From Cepaea nemoralis (Eukaryota > Mollusca > Gastropoda > Stylommatophora > Helicidae): a stretch of DNA of 64,000 bases. Made by a program: the position numbers and the translations under genes. Position 1 is the stretch's first letter, and each line of letters begins with the position of its first letter. Location of the stretch: assembly GCA_014155875.1 (NCBI GenBank), contig JACEFZ010015095.1, positions 434,001 to 498,000 of the forward strand, in the 5' to 3' direction. A model generated the notes under the pieces. The model worked only from the letters and a program-made list of their open reading frames with translations, searched no databases and was not told where the DNA came from. This document shows, piece by piece, positions 32,480-43,733 of this stretch.

Positions 32480-34530
32480 CTATTTTGGTCAATATTTAAA
32501 ATTTGGGTTTTTACTTATGAAATCATACCAGTTAGATAGAGCTTGACAAGACGAATCCAACGGTATCTCAACGAAGACTGTACGTTGATTCTAAGCGGAG
32601 TTATGAATTATATGGTGACGTAATTTAATAACAGGAAGTCCAATGATGAATTAACTGATAAGTCAGGATTTATCGCGGCCCTAAGATTGGAAACTTGAGA
32701 AATTCTGCCTTCTATTACCGTGGCTTGTTTATTTTTAAATCGACAACATTGTGCCATATATCATTGCGTCCGGGACGGCAAGGCCTAACTTGGGGTATTT
32801 TTTATTTTTTTTATAGGATGTGCAGTGACCTAATTAACAATTTAAAATGGCCGCCAATTGATTAATATTTGCCTTCTATTACCGTGGCTTGTTTATTTTT
32901 AAATCGACAACATTGTGCCATATATCATTGCGTCCGGGACGGCAAGGCCTAACTTGGGGTATTTTTTATTTTTTTTATAGGATGTGCAGTGACCTAATTA
33001 ACAATTTAAAATGGCCGCCAATTGATTAATATTTGCCTTCTATTACCGTGGCTTGTTTATTTTTAAATCGACAACATTGTGCCATATATCATTGCGTCCG
33101 GGACGGCAAGGCCTAACTTGGGGTATCTTTTATTTTTTTTATAGGATGTGCAGTGACCTAATTAACAATTTAAAATGGCCGCCAATTGATTAATATTTGC
33201 CTTCTATTACCGTGGCTTGTTTATTTTTAAATCGACAACATTGTGCCATATATCATTGCGTCCGGGACGGCAAGGCCTAACTTGGGGTATTTTTTATTTT
33301 TTTTATAGGATGTGCAGTGACCTAATTAACAATTTAAAATGGCCGCCAATTGATTAATATTTGCCTTCTATTACCGTGGCTTGTTTATTTTTAAATCGAC
33401 AACATTGTGCCATATATCATTGCGTCCGGGACGGCAAGGCCTAACTTGGGGTATTTTTTATTTTTTTTATAGGATGTGCCGTGACCTAATTAACAATTTA
33501 AAATGGCCGCCAATTGATTAATATTTGCCTTCTATTACCGTGGCTTGTTTATTTTTAAATCGACAACATTGTGCCATATATCATTGCGTCCGGGACGGCA
33601 AGGCCTAACTTGGGGTATTTTTTATTTTTTTTATAGGATGTGCAGTGACCTAATTAACAATTTAAAATGGCCGCCAATTGATTAATATTTGCCTTCTATT
33701 ACCGTGGCTTGTTTATTTTTAAATCGACAACATTGTGCCATATATCATTGCGTCCGGGACGGCAAGGCCTAACTTGGGGTATTTTTTATTTTTTTATAGG
33801 ATGTGTCGTGACGTAATTAACAATGTAGTCACTGGAGGGTCTTCTCCGTGATTATTTATTGTATTTTGTGTAGGCATTTGTTTTTTGTTATTCTTTTATG
33901 TAAGCTTCATTACTCTTGTGTAATTTTATCTTTTTTATATTTTCAGATTTCTGCAGTATGTACCTGACGAGATGCAGCGAAATATGCCAGGCAATAAATC
34001 GCGCAATCTATTGTTTGTGTCTTCGTTATTCAAATTTATAGAAACTCACCACAGGAAGGTGTGCATCTGAATTGTTTTATCAAATTGACACAGGCTGTGG
34101 CAAAGGTGTGACAATCAGAATCTTGAATGTCACAGGAAATGGTTAAAGAAAGAGTGTCACACGTGATGGCCATTCTTTGGTTAATTGCTTTTTGTGTTTC
34201 ACAACTAATTTTTTTAATATATTAAATTATTAGTAAGAGTACTTTCCTGTATTAGCATGCCTGGTTCGTTGGCATGAACGAGACTCCTCACTTCTCTCAG
34301 GTGTATAACGCAGGTGTATAATATAATTTAGTATTAGGATCCAGAACACCAAAGACCGAGATTTGTGGAAAGCCATGAACGCCTACGCCAGCCGGCACTT
34401 GATGATGATTATTATTAGTATTTGCATATACAGAGAATATTTTAAAATGGGGTTTCTACTTATGATTTGTAACAGGAAAGTAAAGGTAATATTCCTCTTT
34501 TGATAGAATGTCGAGAGGAATGAGAGGATC
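32480..34530 (+). repeat. AT-rich interspersed repeat, copy 1 (with internal array)
   Basis: Segments at 32480-32710 (cttatgaaatca, ccaacggtatctcaacgaa, ttctaagcggagttat, atcgcggccc) and at 34460-34530 (aacaggaaagtaaagg, cctcttttgatagaatgtcg) recur in the same order at 35780-36255. Between them this copy carries a 164-bp array. There is no coding capacity. It may be a non-autonomous DNA transposon, possibly of Helitron/Helentron type given the internal minisatellite, but I could not define termini. Confidence 0.5.
32707..33826 (+). repeat. 164-bp tandem array, seven copies
   Basis: Copies start at 32707, 32871, 33035, 33199, 33363, 33527 and 33691 (gccttctattaccgtggctt). They are nearly identical; the last is truncated and diverged at its end (atgtgtcgtgacgt). 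Each holds cgtccgggacggcaagg and aaatggccgccaattg. A single diverged unit is at about 36001-36150. Confidence 0.95.
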
Positions 34531-35770
34531 AACTTCATTGCACCAGGTTTGCTCAGTCTCTTTCCACACAGCGGCCTGGCGAAAGCATCGTATAAAGCAC
34601 AAGAGTCTCAGAGTCTCTGAGACCTAATTGCTAGTTAAAAATAGCTGCATATTTATTATATTAATTAAATGTCATGTGGAATGTTCGTCGTTAGTGAAAG
34701 AACAATTCATGAAAATGTATCATATTGTCTTATTCTTAATGTACTAACTGCATTGCGACAGCTTTCTTTTGTTGATTAAATATTATAAACATTAATGTAA
34801 GTAACTAAGTTTGTGACTGTTGCACAAATTAAGCAGCAGTTAATTAATTAAGATATTAAATAATAAAAAAATTAAAATATTAAATAATTAACTGTTCACT
34901 AAAAATTGATTTCTATTTCTACTTCTGCTCTACAATTACAGTAATTACAGCACACTGTTCTGTATCTAATTGTCAGCAATTAATAATTAAATACTAACTT
35001 ATTTAAAACATATAACTTATTTTACAGTACTGCATTTAAATGTAAATAATTAAGTGCTGTAGCGCAGCTTAGAAAAAAAGTACTCCTTACTAAACTGTAA
35101 CACCTTACAAGTTTACAGAAGGGTCTGAAAACTGGCTTTCAAAATTATTTTCAGTCATGTAAACTGTTGAAATATTATGCAAGTACACAGATACATTACT
35201 GCTACACATGACACTTGTATTCTGTTTAATGTTAGTACTTAAATTACCAGTTCTAATTTAATAAATAAATATAGGTCCGCTAAAGTTTAGTACTATTGTA
35301 TGGTATGGGCGCCGCCATCTTGAATTTTGTCTTATCAAGGCGGTGTCACGAAATATTTTGTCCTGATCGTGTGCAAACACCTGCAATGTTGAAACTCTTC
35401 ATATTTATGTAAAATTGAACGGGGGATTCAAATATGCACGAAAAAATGAATTAATCTTTCATAGTCACGAGTTATAAGACAAATTACCTTACTAATCGTG
35501 AAAAGAACCTAATAGAATCCACATAAATCGTTTTTATGGTGTAATATTTTGGCGGCTAGCTTGCAGAACCACTTCTAAATATATGAGAATAACTTCCCCT
35601 TTGATCGTACCACACTGCTTTCGTTTTTTTTGTTCTTTTAGCAGTCCATGTCAAACCGGAAGTGATCGTTCGAGGACGCAGGAAAAAGTTCGCAAAATTA
35701 CACAAAAAAAAGTGAAGAGCTTAAAAAAAGGGCGATAATTCTGAAATAGCTACATATAATATATAATATA
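33827..35770. other. AT-rich DNA, no gene seen
   Basis: No supported gene. A short segment at about 34340-34427 reads NTKDRDLWKAMNAYASRHL before a gat/att-rich tail, which looks like the last codons and tail of an RTE-like LINE. The rest (34620-35280 especially) is AT-rich with taattaaa-type runs. Confidence 0.45.
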
Positions 35771-35774
35771 TAGA

Positions 35775-36241
35775 CACTATTTAAAAATTGGGTTTTTGCT
35801 TATGAAATCGTGATACTTGGATACATCTTGACAAGCCAAATCCAACGGTATCTCAACGAAAACCGTAGTTAATTCTAAGCGGAGTTATTAATATATTTGT
35901 GTCGTGATCTACAACCAGGAAGTGTGAGGGAATCTTAGTAATTGAAGTGGTCCTAATCGCGGCCCAATAAATTGGAAGCTGACAAATTCTGCGTTCTATT
36001 ACAATGTCTTGTTTATTTTAAAATGGACAACATAGTGCCATATATCATTGGGTGGTGAGGCCTAACGTGACGTATTATCTATTTTTCAATAGGTTATGCC
36101 TGACCTAATTAATAATTAAAAATGGCCGCCAATTGTTTATTATTCATTAAAATGCTAAGAACCTGGCAAGATGTATAATGTATATTTTATTGTGCGTTTT
36201 GGTAACAGGAAAGTAAAGGTCACATTCCTCTTTTGATAGAA
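35775..36241 (+). repeat. AT-rich interspersed repeat, copy 2 (single unit)
   Basis: Diverged copy of 32480-34530, containing one 164-bp-like unit (about 36001-36150) instead of seven. It is interrupted at 36242 by a LINE-I fragment and continues after 37574. Confidence 0.6.
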
Positions 36242-36254
36242 TGTCGAGAGGATT

Positions 36255-37561
36255 CTTCTTTTCGTTCATCCGGAGTGTTTTTTCAGATGTGATTGCGGTG
36301 TGTCTGTTATGCGCCCTTGGAACCCGTAGGCCAACACATCCGACGACAGCGTGCTTTTTTGACCAGGTAGCATTCCTGGGAGACTCTCACTTTTGTGGTG
36401 CCATCTACAACCCAGCTGGCCATGTTGGAACGGTCGAAGACAACGGTCATCCCTCAGAGGAAGGCAGGGACAGTCCATAGCGTTTTCCGCCATCCAAGGC
36501 TGCTTCCATATTTGCAGGGCCGACACATAGCGCCCTGGTCCTGGGCTTACCGAGGGAATCGTCACGTCATGCTCATGGCTGCTTTAAATCCTCACTTCAA
36601 CATATTGGGCGTTCCTTCACCATGGGCCGATCCCGCACAAACCAGGCTAGTCTGCAGACAGTATCCACTCAGCGAGTTTTCGGTTCGGACATGTGCTTGT
36701 CTCTGTGCCCTTCAGAGCTGTTCCAGGCACGAAGGACATTAGGAGAACTACCTAGTCAGAGCTGTTCCGAGCAAGAGCGGCATTCGGAAACAAGGTAGAT
36801 TTCCTAGCACGAGGGAAGACTAGTTAGAGCTTTTCCGGTCACGAAAGACATTTCACTCGGACGTAGTTGCGTAGTGCCATTTTTATTTTGCCGCCCGTAG
36901 GCTGACACTTCCGGCTTCAGCGGGCATTTTTAATGAGGTTAGCCTTCCTCAGGTTCGAGACAAGTTAGACTCTTTTTTCGACTTCCACACAGCAAGCTTT
37001 TCCTTTGGTCTGCCACATAATGGATTCGCAAGCCAAGCGTTCCATTTCGTGTCATCGAGACAATTTTCCACCTTTGACTACACTCACTCCATATGAGTAC
37101 GGTTAAAGTCTTTCATCGAAACGACAAAGGTGTTTTTCCACCTTTTAGTACTCGCTCACGAGGTAGGCTACATGTGCTGCCGGCTCAGCACCTTACCTCC
37201 GTACAGCAGTGAGCGAGAAACGGCCAGGCCCTCTCATCCGGGGATCCCTCATATCCCCCAGCTGAGAGCCTTCAGACAAGTGTCTGAACTGGGCATGTAG
37301 CGTGCCCAGTATCTCACCTCCATTTATCGGTGGAGGGGTTTGTGTAAGTATCTGGACCAAGATTGTGGCTTCGTGCACCGAAGCTTAAATTTTGACTGTT
37401 ATCCTCAGTCTACCTGCAGAGCAGCAGGTTGTGTCTCTCTTAGTCTGGTCCCTATCCCATATGCTGTCCGATATGTAGTTTTTCATCCATCGGCAAGCAC
37501 ATGGGGTTGATGGGACACGCAAGCTCACCCACCACGGCAAGGTGGAGACACATCAGGGGAG
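36255..37561 (-). mobile_element. LINE-I 3' fragment
   Basis: Minus-strand copy of the LINE-I 3' UTR. On the plus strand it begins ttcttttcgttcatccgg, the reverse complement of the LINE-I 3' end near 10170. It carries the ccacataatggattcgcaag segment matching the 103-bp repeats. It is flanked by the 13-bp duplication tgtcgagaggatt (36242-36254 and 37562-37574). The part at 37150-37561 is not recognisable. No ORF is left. Confidence 0.82.
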
Positions 37562-37584
37562 TGTCGAGAGGATTGACTTCATTC

Positions 37585-38465
37585 AATCAATCAGGTGCCC
37601 ACTCCACAATGAAGGTTGGCTGCAATGGATCTCCAACACTGTCTGTCTCTCGCCTTGACTGTACATTCTGTCAGGCTGATGTTGGTCCATCTCTTGATTT
37701 TATCCTCCCACTTGTATCATTGTCTACCTCTTGCTCGCTTAACCTCAACCTTGCCTTCCAGTATGGTTTTCATAAGAGTATCATGTCTTTTAACATGGCC
37801 GAAATATTTAACTTGCCTCCTTTATATTTCTTTCATCAACTCTCTTCACATTCCCAGTTTTTCTAGAACCTCTGCATATGATTGATTTTGTTTCCAAGAA
37901 ATACAACATATTCGTTTGTATATCCACATCTCCAGGGCTTCTATGCGACTTTCAAGTTGCTTGATCAATGTCCAGGCTTCTATCATACAGTAGCGTTGAA
38001 TATACGTAGCATTTGACAATTCTCATTTTTAATGCGTTATTAATCTCTCTAGATGGTAATACTGATCTTATGCCGTTGAAAGCATTTTTGGCCATTCCTA
38101 TTCTCTTCTAGATTTCTATTTCACTTCTGCCATCATCTGTTATTATATGTCCAAGATAGGAGAAACTTGTTACTTGTTCTAGTATCTGCCCGTTTACTTT
38201 GATGTTCATTGATGACCTTTCCTTTTTACTGCTAATTATCATAGTTTTTTTTTTTTTTTAATATTAATATCTAAGCCACATTCTTCAAAGTGCCTGTTTA
38301 CTTATTCCACTAGGTCTTGTAACTCTTGCTTACTTTCTGCTAGTAACACGGTTTCGTCACCATACTTAAGATTGTTTATAATTCTTCCATTGATGTTAAG
38401 TCCAGGCATTTCAACTTGTGTAAATATTCTTTATGTGTATAGATTGAAGAGGCTTGGGGACAGTA
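37585..38465 (-). mobile_element. LINE-E (RTE-like) C-terminal fragment
   Basis: Minus strand, degraded. Codons give LKYGDETVLLAESKQELQDL (catalytic YxDD box mutated to YGDE), then NIKVNGQILEQVTSFSYLGH, IITDDGRSE, RIGMAKNAFN and RIVKCYVYSTLLYD. The 3' end has a tgattgattgaatgaa tail next to the repeat flank at 37575. Related to LINE-D but more diverged, with several stops and shifts. Confidence 0.72.
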
Positions 38466-40440
38466 CTCATTTGTGGGATGTGGATTTTAATTTATGAGAA
38501 TATTATGTGAAGTTGTCTAGGGGGATTTAATTTGATTCTCTATTATTTAGCCACTTGAGGTGATCATGGAATTCTACCATAAACACAAGGAGGAAAATAG
38601 TTCACTCCTGTTCATAGCTGTATTTATGAGTACTTCTCCATTCCCACTTATCACCCTTTAACTTTACTATAGTGCTAGAAGGATATTGATTGCTCACAAC
38701 ATATAAACAACCATTGTTGGACACCATATTTACTTGAGGTACACAACACTTTTGGACAAACAGTTCAGGTATTAACGCAAGATCTGCAGTTACATATAAA
38801 TATATGTAATAAACACTATGCATTTTCAGACAGGCATGGGAATGGTTGCAATATCTTAATACATTTACACCCTTTTTGCCCAAGAAAAAACCCAATGTTA
38901 TTACAAACAACACAACAACCACAAATTGGTTCTACTTTCATTTACCCTCATAATTAAGGCAAATAAAGATATTACATAGAACCCAACATAACATGTTTCT
39001 GACACCTTTTACCATTCTCTCATTTTAAAAATAATGAGTTGGTGTCAAAATACTATACCATCTATACCATTGGAAAAAAACTACTGACCTGTTACCTTCA
39101 GAATAAATTACCAACATATAAACAGCAATTTGTACTACTAATTAAATTAATTAATCGAGTCTATCTCCTGGTGTGCGGTTATGGGTTCACCTTTGCTGTC
39201 GATTAGATCCTTTTCCCATTATCTGGGTACCGAATTAATGCACTCAATTATGTTCTTAATATTTCCACTGGTAATTGGCTGGTGCAAATCATACTTTATA
39301 ATCCAAGAATAGAAATTACACACAATCACATATCCCTCCGCGGGCTAGAATATTCGAGTACTCTGTTGCAGTAGGCTCAGTGTCTTTTTGAAACTTGGGG
39401 CCTCAGGTTGGTCTAACTTTCCGGAATTTCCACTTAAGCTCTGCAGAAGGTACTTTACCATCTCACCATACATGGTGCCAAGTAGCTGTCCATTCAGCTG
39501 CTCTCCTTTTACTATCAGAATCCCAAGTAGTTCAACAAAGATATTACACCCACCAAGTCGCGAGTCTATAACCCATGGCATTTAGGTTGACATTGGACCA
39601 GCAAAGAGTTAGTCGTTGTTATCTAGTCCAGTGTAGGACTTTAATTGACTGAGAGGCATCTCATGGTAGTATCTGTGACTAGAGCCACATTTGATCTATA
39701 CCTACATATATCCAAAGATGAATAAATCCAGCACAGTAACAGGGTTTCAAACAATTGGATGATTCCTCTTGTTGCAGATGTAGAGACATTTAGCTGCTTT
39801 TATATTTTCTTTTTGATGGTGGTCAGGTTTTGGAACCTAGAGGTAATCTGGTGTAGATATGGTTCAGAGATTCTGAAGTTGGTACATTGATTGTATTGGC
39901 TATAATGTTGTTTCAGTGTCTCTTCCCATTTGTTTGGGTGGGTGATCATAGCTAGAATTTGGTGTTGCATGGCTGGAACCTTATTTTTGACTGTTGCAGC
40001 TGTGAGATGTTCTTTCGAAGACTTATCCATTGTGGATATTAACTTGGTAATCCAACCAGCAGTTGAAGATTACTCACTGTTGTTAGTTTTAGTACTTGTA
40101 GAAGGATTGTCCCATAGTTTCACTGATTTGGTTGAATGATGAGGCCATAGGTGATACTTCTCAGACGTAAAGCAGACGATACACTGTTGTCAGTTACTCT
40201 GTTGATCTTCATCTTTGTAGATTATTGGATCTTGAAGTCCCTCCTGGATATTCCTACTAAAATAGGACTTCCTCAATCACACCGTCAATTTGTCTTCGTA
40301 GGTATCTCCTTGGCTTGCGTTTGCAGCTTATGAGTGCAGCAGTAAACAGTGATGTATTTATAGATCCAGAACATGGTTAAGCCATTTAGTCCTGACTCAC
40401 CTTCATCAGGCTTTTCACCCAGGATCCTGATGATAGTTAT
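38466..40440. other. Mostly unassigned; possible host exon inside
   Basis: No confirmed gene. 38602-38783 on the minus strand is a possible terminal exon (separate entry). 39345-39581 on the minus strand is a 78-codon frame I do not recognise. Near 40380-40430 the minus strand reads cctgatgaaggtgagtcagg, faintly like the 3' signature of Penelope-like elements; I do not claim one. Confidence 0.35.
38602..38783 (-). CDS. Possible terminal exon, weakly kelch-like
   Basis: On the minus strand an acceptor-like sequence (tatatgtaactgcag) precedes an open segment with VQKCCVPQVNMVSNNGCLYV, then SSTIVKLKGDKWEWRSTH and a TGA stop. The pattern 'NGCLYVV... K..KW.W' recalls a kelch blade, as in KLHL proteins, but the GG pair is missing. 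No upstream exon is identified. This may be a chance frame. Confidence 0.2.
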
Positions 40441-40457
40441 GAAATGCAGTCCCAAAT

Positions 40458-41153
40458 TCAACCACCACCTGCTTCTCTTCTATAGAAAAGGGATGACAAA
40501 GAATACAACATTGTTGTAGATTCACAGTCATCACTTGGTTCTCGCAAAAGTCTTACTTCTCGTAGAGCATTCAGAATGTCGGCCTGGTCCATGGCGCGTC
40601 CGCCCTCCACAGTAGCCTCACCTGCGAGCTTGTCAGCCCGCTCATTTCCTAGTACTCCCGCATGCCCTGGCACGAAGATGAAACTAATCTTTGCCAGTCG
40701 AGACCGCTCCAGAGGCAACAACCATTCTCTTCGGATCAACCCCTCCTCTATCCTCTTGATCATGTTCATTGAGTCGCTAAGGAAACATGCCCTAGTGAAT
40801 GCCTGTGTCTCGAGCCATGTTATTGCTTTACTTACTGCCATGACTTCCATGGTCAGGCTACTTGTGGTTTCAGTGAAAGCACCAGAGTCCTCCTTCACAA
40901 TTCTCCCTCCGGCCCGAGCTGTAAAGGCCCATGAGCTTCTCACATGTCGGACGACCGACCCATCTGTGTAGATGACCGCGTCACTGTCTAGCGAATTCTC
41001 GAAAATCAACGCTTGTACTTCAGCCTCAACAGCAGCCGGATTTTCTTGTCTGCATTTTCTATCTAGTTGGATGCAAACTGAAAAGGATGTGCAGAAGTCT
41101 GTTGGCACTTGCACCCACTCCTCGCCAGGTTCTAAGTCCTCAAGTGAACACAC
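40458..41153 (-). pseudogene. LINE-C RNase H domain
   Basis: Contains VIYTDGSVVRHVRSSWAF (first catalytic aspartate), SLTMEVMAVSKAITWL (glutamate), CFLSDSMNMIKRI (second aspartate) and FVPGHAGVLGNERADKLAGE (final His/Asp region). All four acidic positions are present. It follows the RT frame after a single in-frame TAA, so it would not be made without readthrough. The Met at its start is internal. Confidence 0.8.
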
Positions 41154-41156
41154 CTG

Positions 41157-42983
41157 TTAAAGAATGTCTTCGGCTTGACCCATCCACGACCATCCTCTTT
41201 TTAACCTGCTGCCCTTCACCTTCCTAATTTCACTATGCAGTGGATGTTGTGTGTTTGCGTTAATTCTGAGGTAGGCGCGTGCCCTGCAACCTTGTATTCT
41301 CTCTTCAATGGTTGGAAAATCAAGAAGGTAGCGCATCGCCCTGTATGCTGTATCTCTTGTACATCCCAGAATAATGCGCATAGCTTCATTCTGTATCCTT
41401 TCCATCCTTTCTATCTGCTTATGGCTGAGAGCCATTGCATACTCCAAAACAGACATGACCAGCCCCTCGTACAGAAGACATAGATGGCGCTGCTCACAGT
41501 TTGCTGCCGCCATCACCCGCATCGCTGCCAAACCCCGCTTGGCCTTTGTTATCACCTGGTCTATGTGCACATTATAAGCAAGGCTTCGATCAAACCGTAT
41601 CCCCAGGTAATTCATTGCCTGCGTTCTTTCCACTGCCTCTGAACACAGCATTACAGTTGGTGTTGGAGTGTTGACAATATGATTATTCAACAAGAACCAA
41701 GTCACTGTTGCCTTTGTTGGGTTGACCATTGCCCCAGCTTCATCACACCAAGTACTTATGCGATTGAGTTCGGTTTGTAGTTCCACAGCAACCTCCTCTC
41801 TATCCTTACCCTGACGATACACTAAAACATCATCGGCATATGACAATGTCCTGCCAGGTCCAGTGATCTGCTCACTGGTGATTCTCACTGTGTAGGCGTT
41901 GAACAGTACCGGAGATAATGGTGATCCCTGTGGTAGGCCAGGATATATTGTTGTTGGTTCCGAAGTCCAACTGCCACATCTAAAAACTACTTTCCGATGG
42001 AAGAGGGCTGCAGCGATCCAACTAAGGAGGAATGGACTTACATTTAGTTCGAGAAGCTGAAACATTAAAAAATCCAGTGGTACTCTGTTGTATGCGTCCT
42101 CAAGATCAATCGCTGCAGCAACGGTTTCAGTGCCTGAGTGGAAACCTTCATAGACATCCTGGGCAAAGACTGCTGCATTGGTCCAGGTTTCTCTCTTTGG
42201 ACGGTACCCACCCAAGGTAGGTGGGAAAACACCTTGCCTCTCTAGTTGGCTTGATATTTTCCTGGCAATTACCTTCTCCAGCAGCTTGCCTATTGTATTC
42301 TGCATGGTTATAATTCGATATCCCTGAATTTTTGTGTGGTCTTTGTCAGGCTTCGGCAAGGGAATCAGATAGCTGTGTAACCATTCCTCCTTGATGCTTG
42401 CACTCCCTATACTGTTGTTGTACATGTCTGCTAGTTTCTCTAGCTCATTGTCGGTACACCTATTTATGTCGTCGTATCTTATGCCATCAGGACCTGGAGC
42501 ACTGTTTTTTGATCGTCGAAGCACAGCCTTGATTTCTTTCACTGTCACTGTGTCTTCATCCGAAGTGTTCTGGGCCTTGCATCTGTCTGAGGTGACCTCC
42601 TTGGCCAGGTTTCGGCCTCCCATGTCTGTCTGGTTGCTCTGCTCAAGGTAGCGTTCAAAGAGGGCTTTGCCCTTGTCCTCGTCAGTCCTCTGCCAGATGA
42701 GGTCAGCACCTTGGAAGTCAGAAATGCTCTTATTCTTGACTGCACCACTCATGCTTTTATGTAGTCGCCAGAACAATTTCAGTGACTTGTCTGTGCTTAC
42801 TCTTTGACACACCTCTGCCCATTTTTCGCTTTTATCAACCTTGACCAGTTTTTTGAAGTAGCTTACTTTTGTGTGCATCTCTCTTTCTAAGTGCAAGCAG
42901 GGACTAGGATGACCAGCTTTGTTCTTCTTGGCATTTTGCCATCTCCTTACAGCACTGCGCTTATCCACCCAAGCCTTCTCCAC
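41157..42983 (-). pseudogene. LINE-C reverse transcriptase
   Basis: 608 codons, open. Basic N-terminal linker, then SAPGPDGIRYDDI, AAIDLEDAYNRV, GLPQGSPLSPVLFNAYT, LSYADDVLVYRQGKDRE (YADD box), YLGIRFDRSL and RIQNEAMRIILGCTRDTA. All RT motifs look intact. Listed as broken because the flanking endonuclease is out of frame and a TAA separates the RNase H. Clade unresolved; RNase H plus APE endonuclease places it in the I-like supergroup. Confidence 0.85.
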
Positions 42984-43028
42984 CTCGAAACTCCACCACG
43001 GTGGCTGCTCCCAGCATTTTTTCCTGCC

Positions 43029-43733
43029 CTAAAACGTTCTGCGCTTGTCCCGTCTTATTTTACTCACCACATCTTGCCCTGTACTGTCATACTGGAACGT
43101 CTTTACCTTTAGCTTGTGCTGCCTGGTTCTGCCTTTCTCCACCAGTATGCTGCAAGGGTGGTGGTCGCTGCCATGGTGTCCTAGGACACCCCATCTACAC
43201 ACTGTAGTGAGTGAAGGTGAAACTAGCGCCAGATCAATAGCACTGTCCTCATCGCCTGGACGGCTTGCTGTCCTGGTGACACAGCCACTGTTGATACAAA
43301 CCAGGTCGATGGTTTCCAGTGCAGTCTCGAGCTCCTCCCCCTGTGTATTGGAGGAAGTGTTCCCCCATGATCTGCCTTTAGCGTTGAAGTCACCACAGAA
43401 AATAACATTTCTCTCGCGGCCTAATATGCCACTTAAGCACTGCCACTTCTGGGCGTCCACACTGGCATTGCGGGCATAAACATTAACCAACACGAATGGT
43501 ATACTGGAATGAACTCTCAACGCCTGTATTTGTATATCGTCACTGTCCCAACTGGACATGTCTAGCTCTGACGCCACCATGCTGTCGCGAACGAGAATCG
43601 CCATTCCCAGATGTCGTCTGTTGTAGAAACATTTGAAGCCGGCAATTTGGAGTAGCTGATCGCCAAGTCTCGTCTCCTGGAGTGCTACAATGTCGTTCCT
43701 GTAAACTGTAGATGGAAGCAGTATTTCGAACAA
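43029..43733 (-). pseudogene. LINE-C endonuclease domain
   Basis: Contains IVALQETRLGD (catalytic glutamate), MAILVRDSMVAS, FVLVNVYARNAS, VIFCGDFNAKGRSWG (GDFN), DSAIDLALVSP and GHHGSDHHPCSIL (SDH box). All are conserved. The first residues (about MFEILLPS) are encoded by neighbouring LINE-B sequence, so the real 5' truncation is near 43705 and the ATG is fortuitous. Confidence 0.82.

Larger units (their letters stand above)
40458..43705 (-). mobile_element. LINE-C (RNase H-bearing), nearly complete coding part
   Basis: Minus-strand LINE: endonuclease (43029-43705), reverse transcriptase (41157-42983) and RNase H (40458-41156). Endonuclease and RT are in different frames (shift near 43020). 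RT and RNase H share a frame but are separated by one TAA at about 41157-41159 (the other copy has an Arg codon there). The 5' end is truncated at the start of the endonuclease, where it meets LINE-B head to head at about 43706. The 3' end is truncated, with no tail found. Confidence 0.82.

Noticed and set aside
39345..39581. 78-codon minus frame as a gene
   Set aside because: No recognisable domain, no clear splice sites and no paralogue in the window.
40380..40440. Penelope-like 3' signature
   Set aside because: Only a short cctgatgaaggtgagtcagg similarity. No GIY-YIG domain or Penelope-type RT is nearby.
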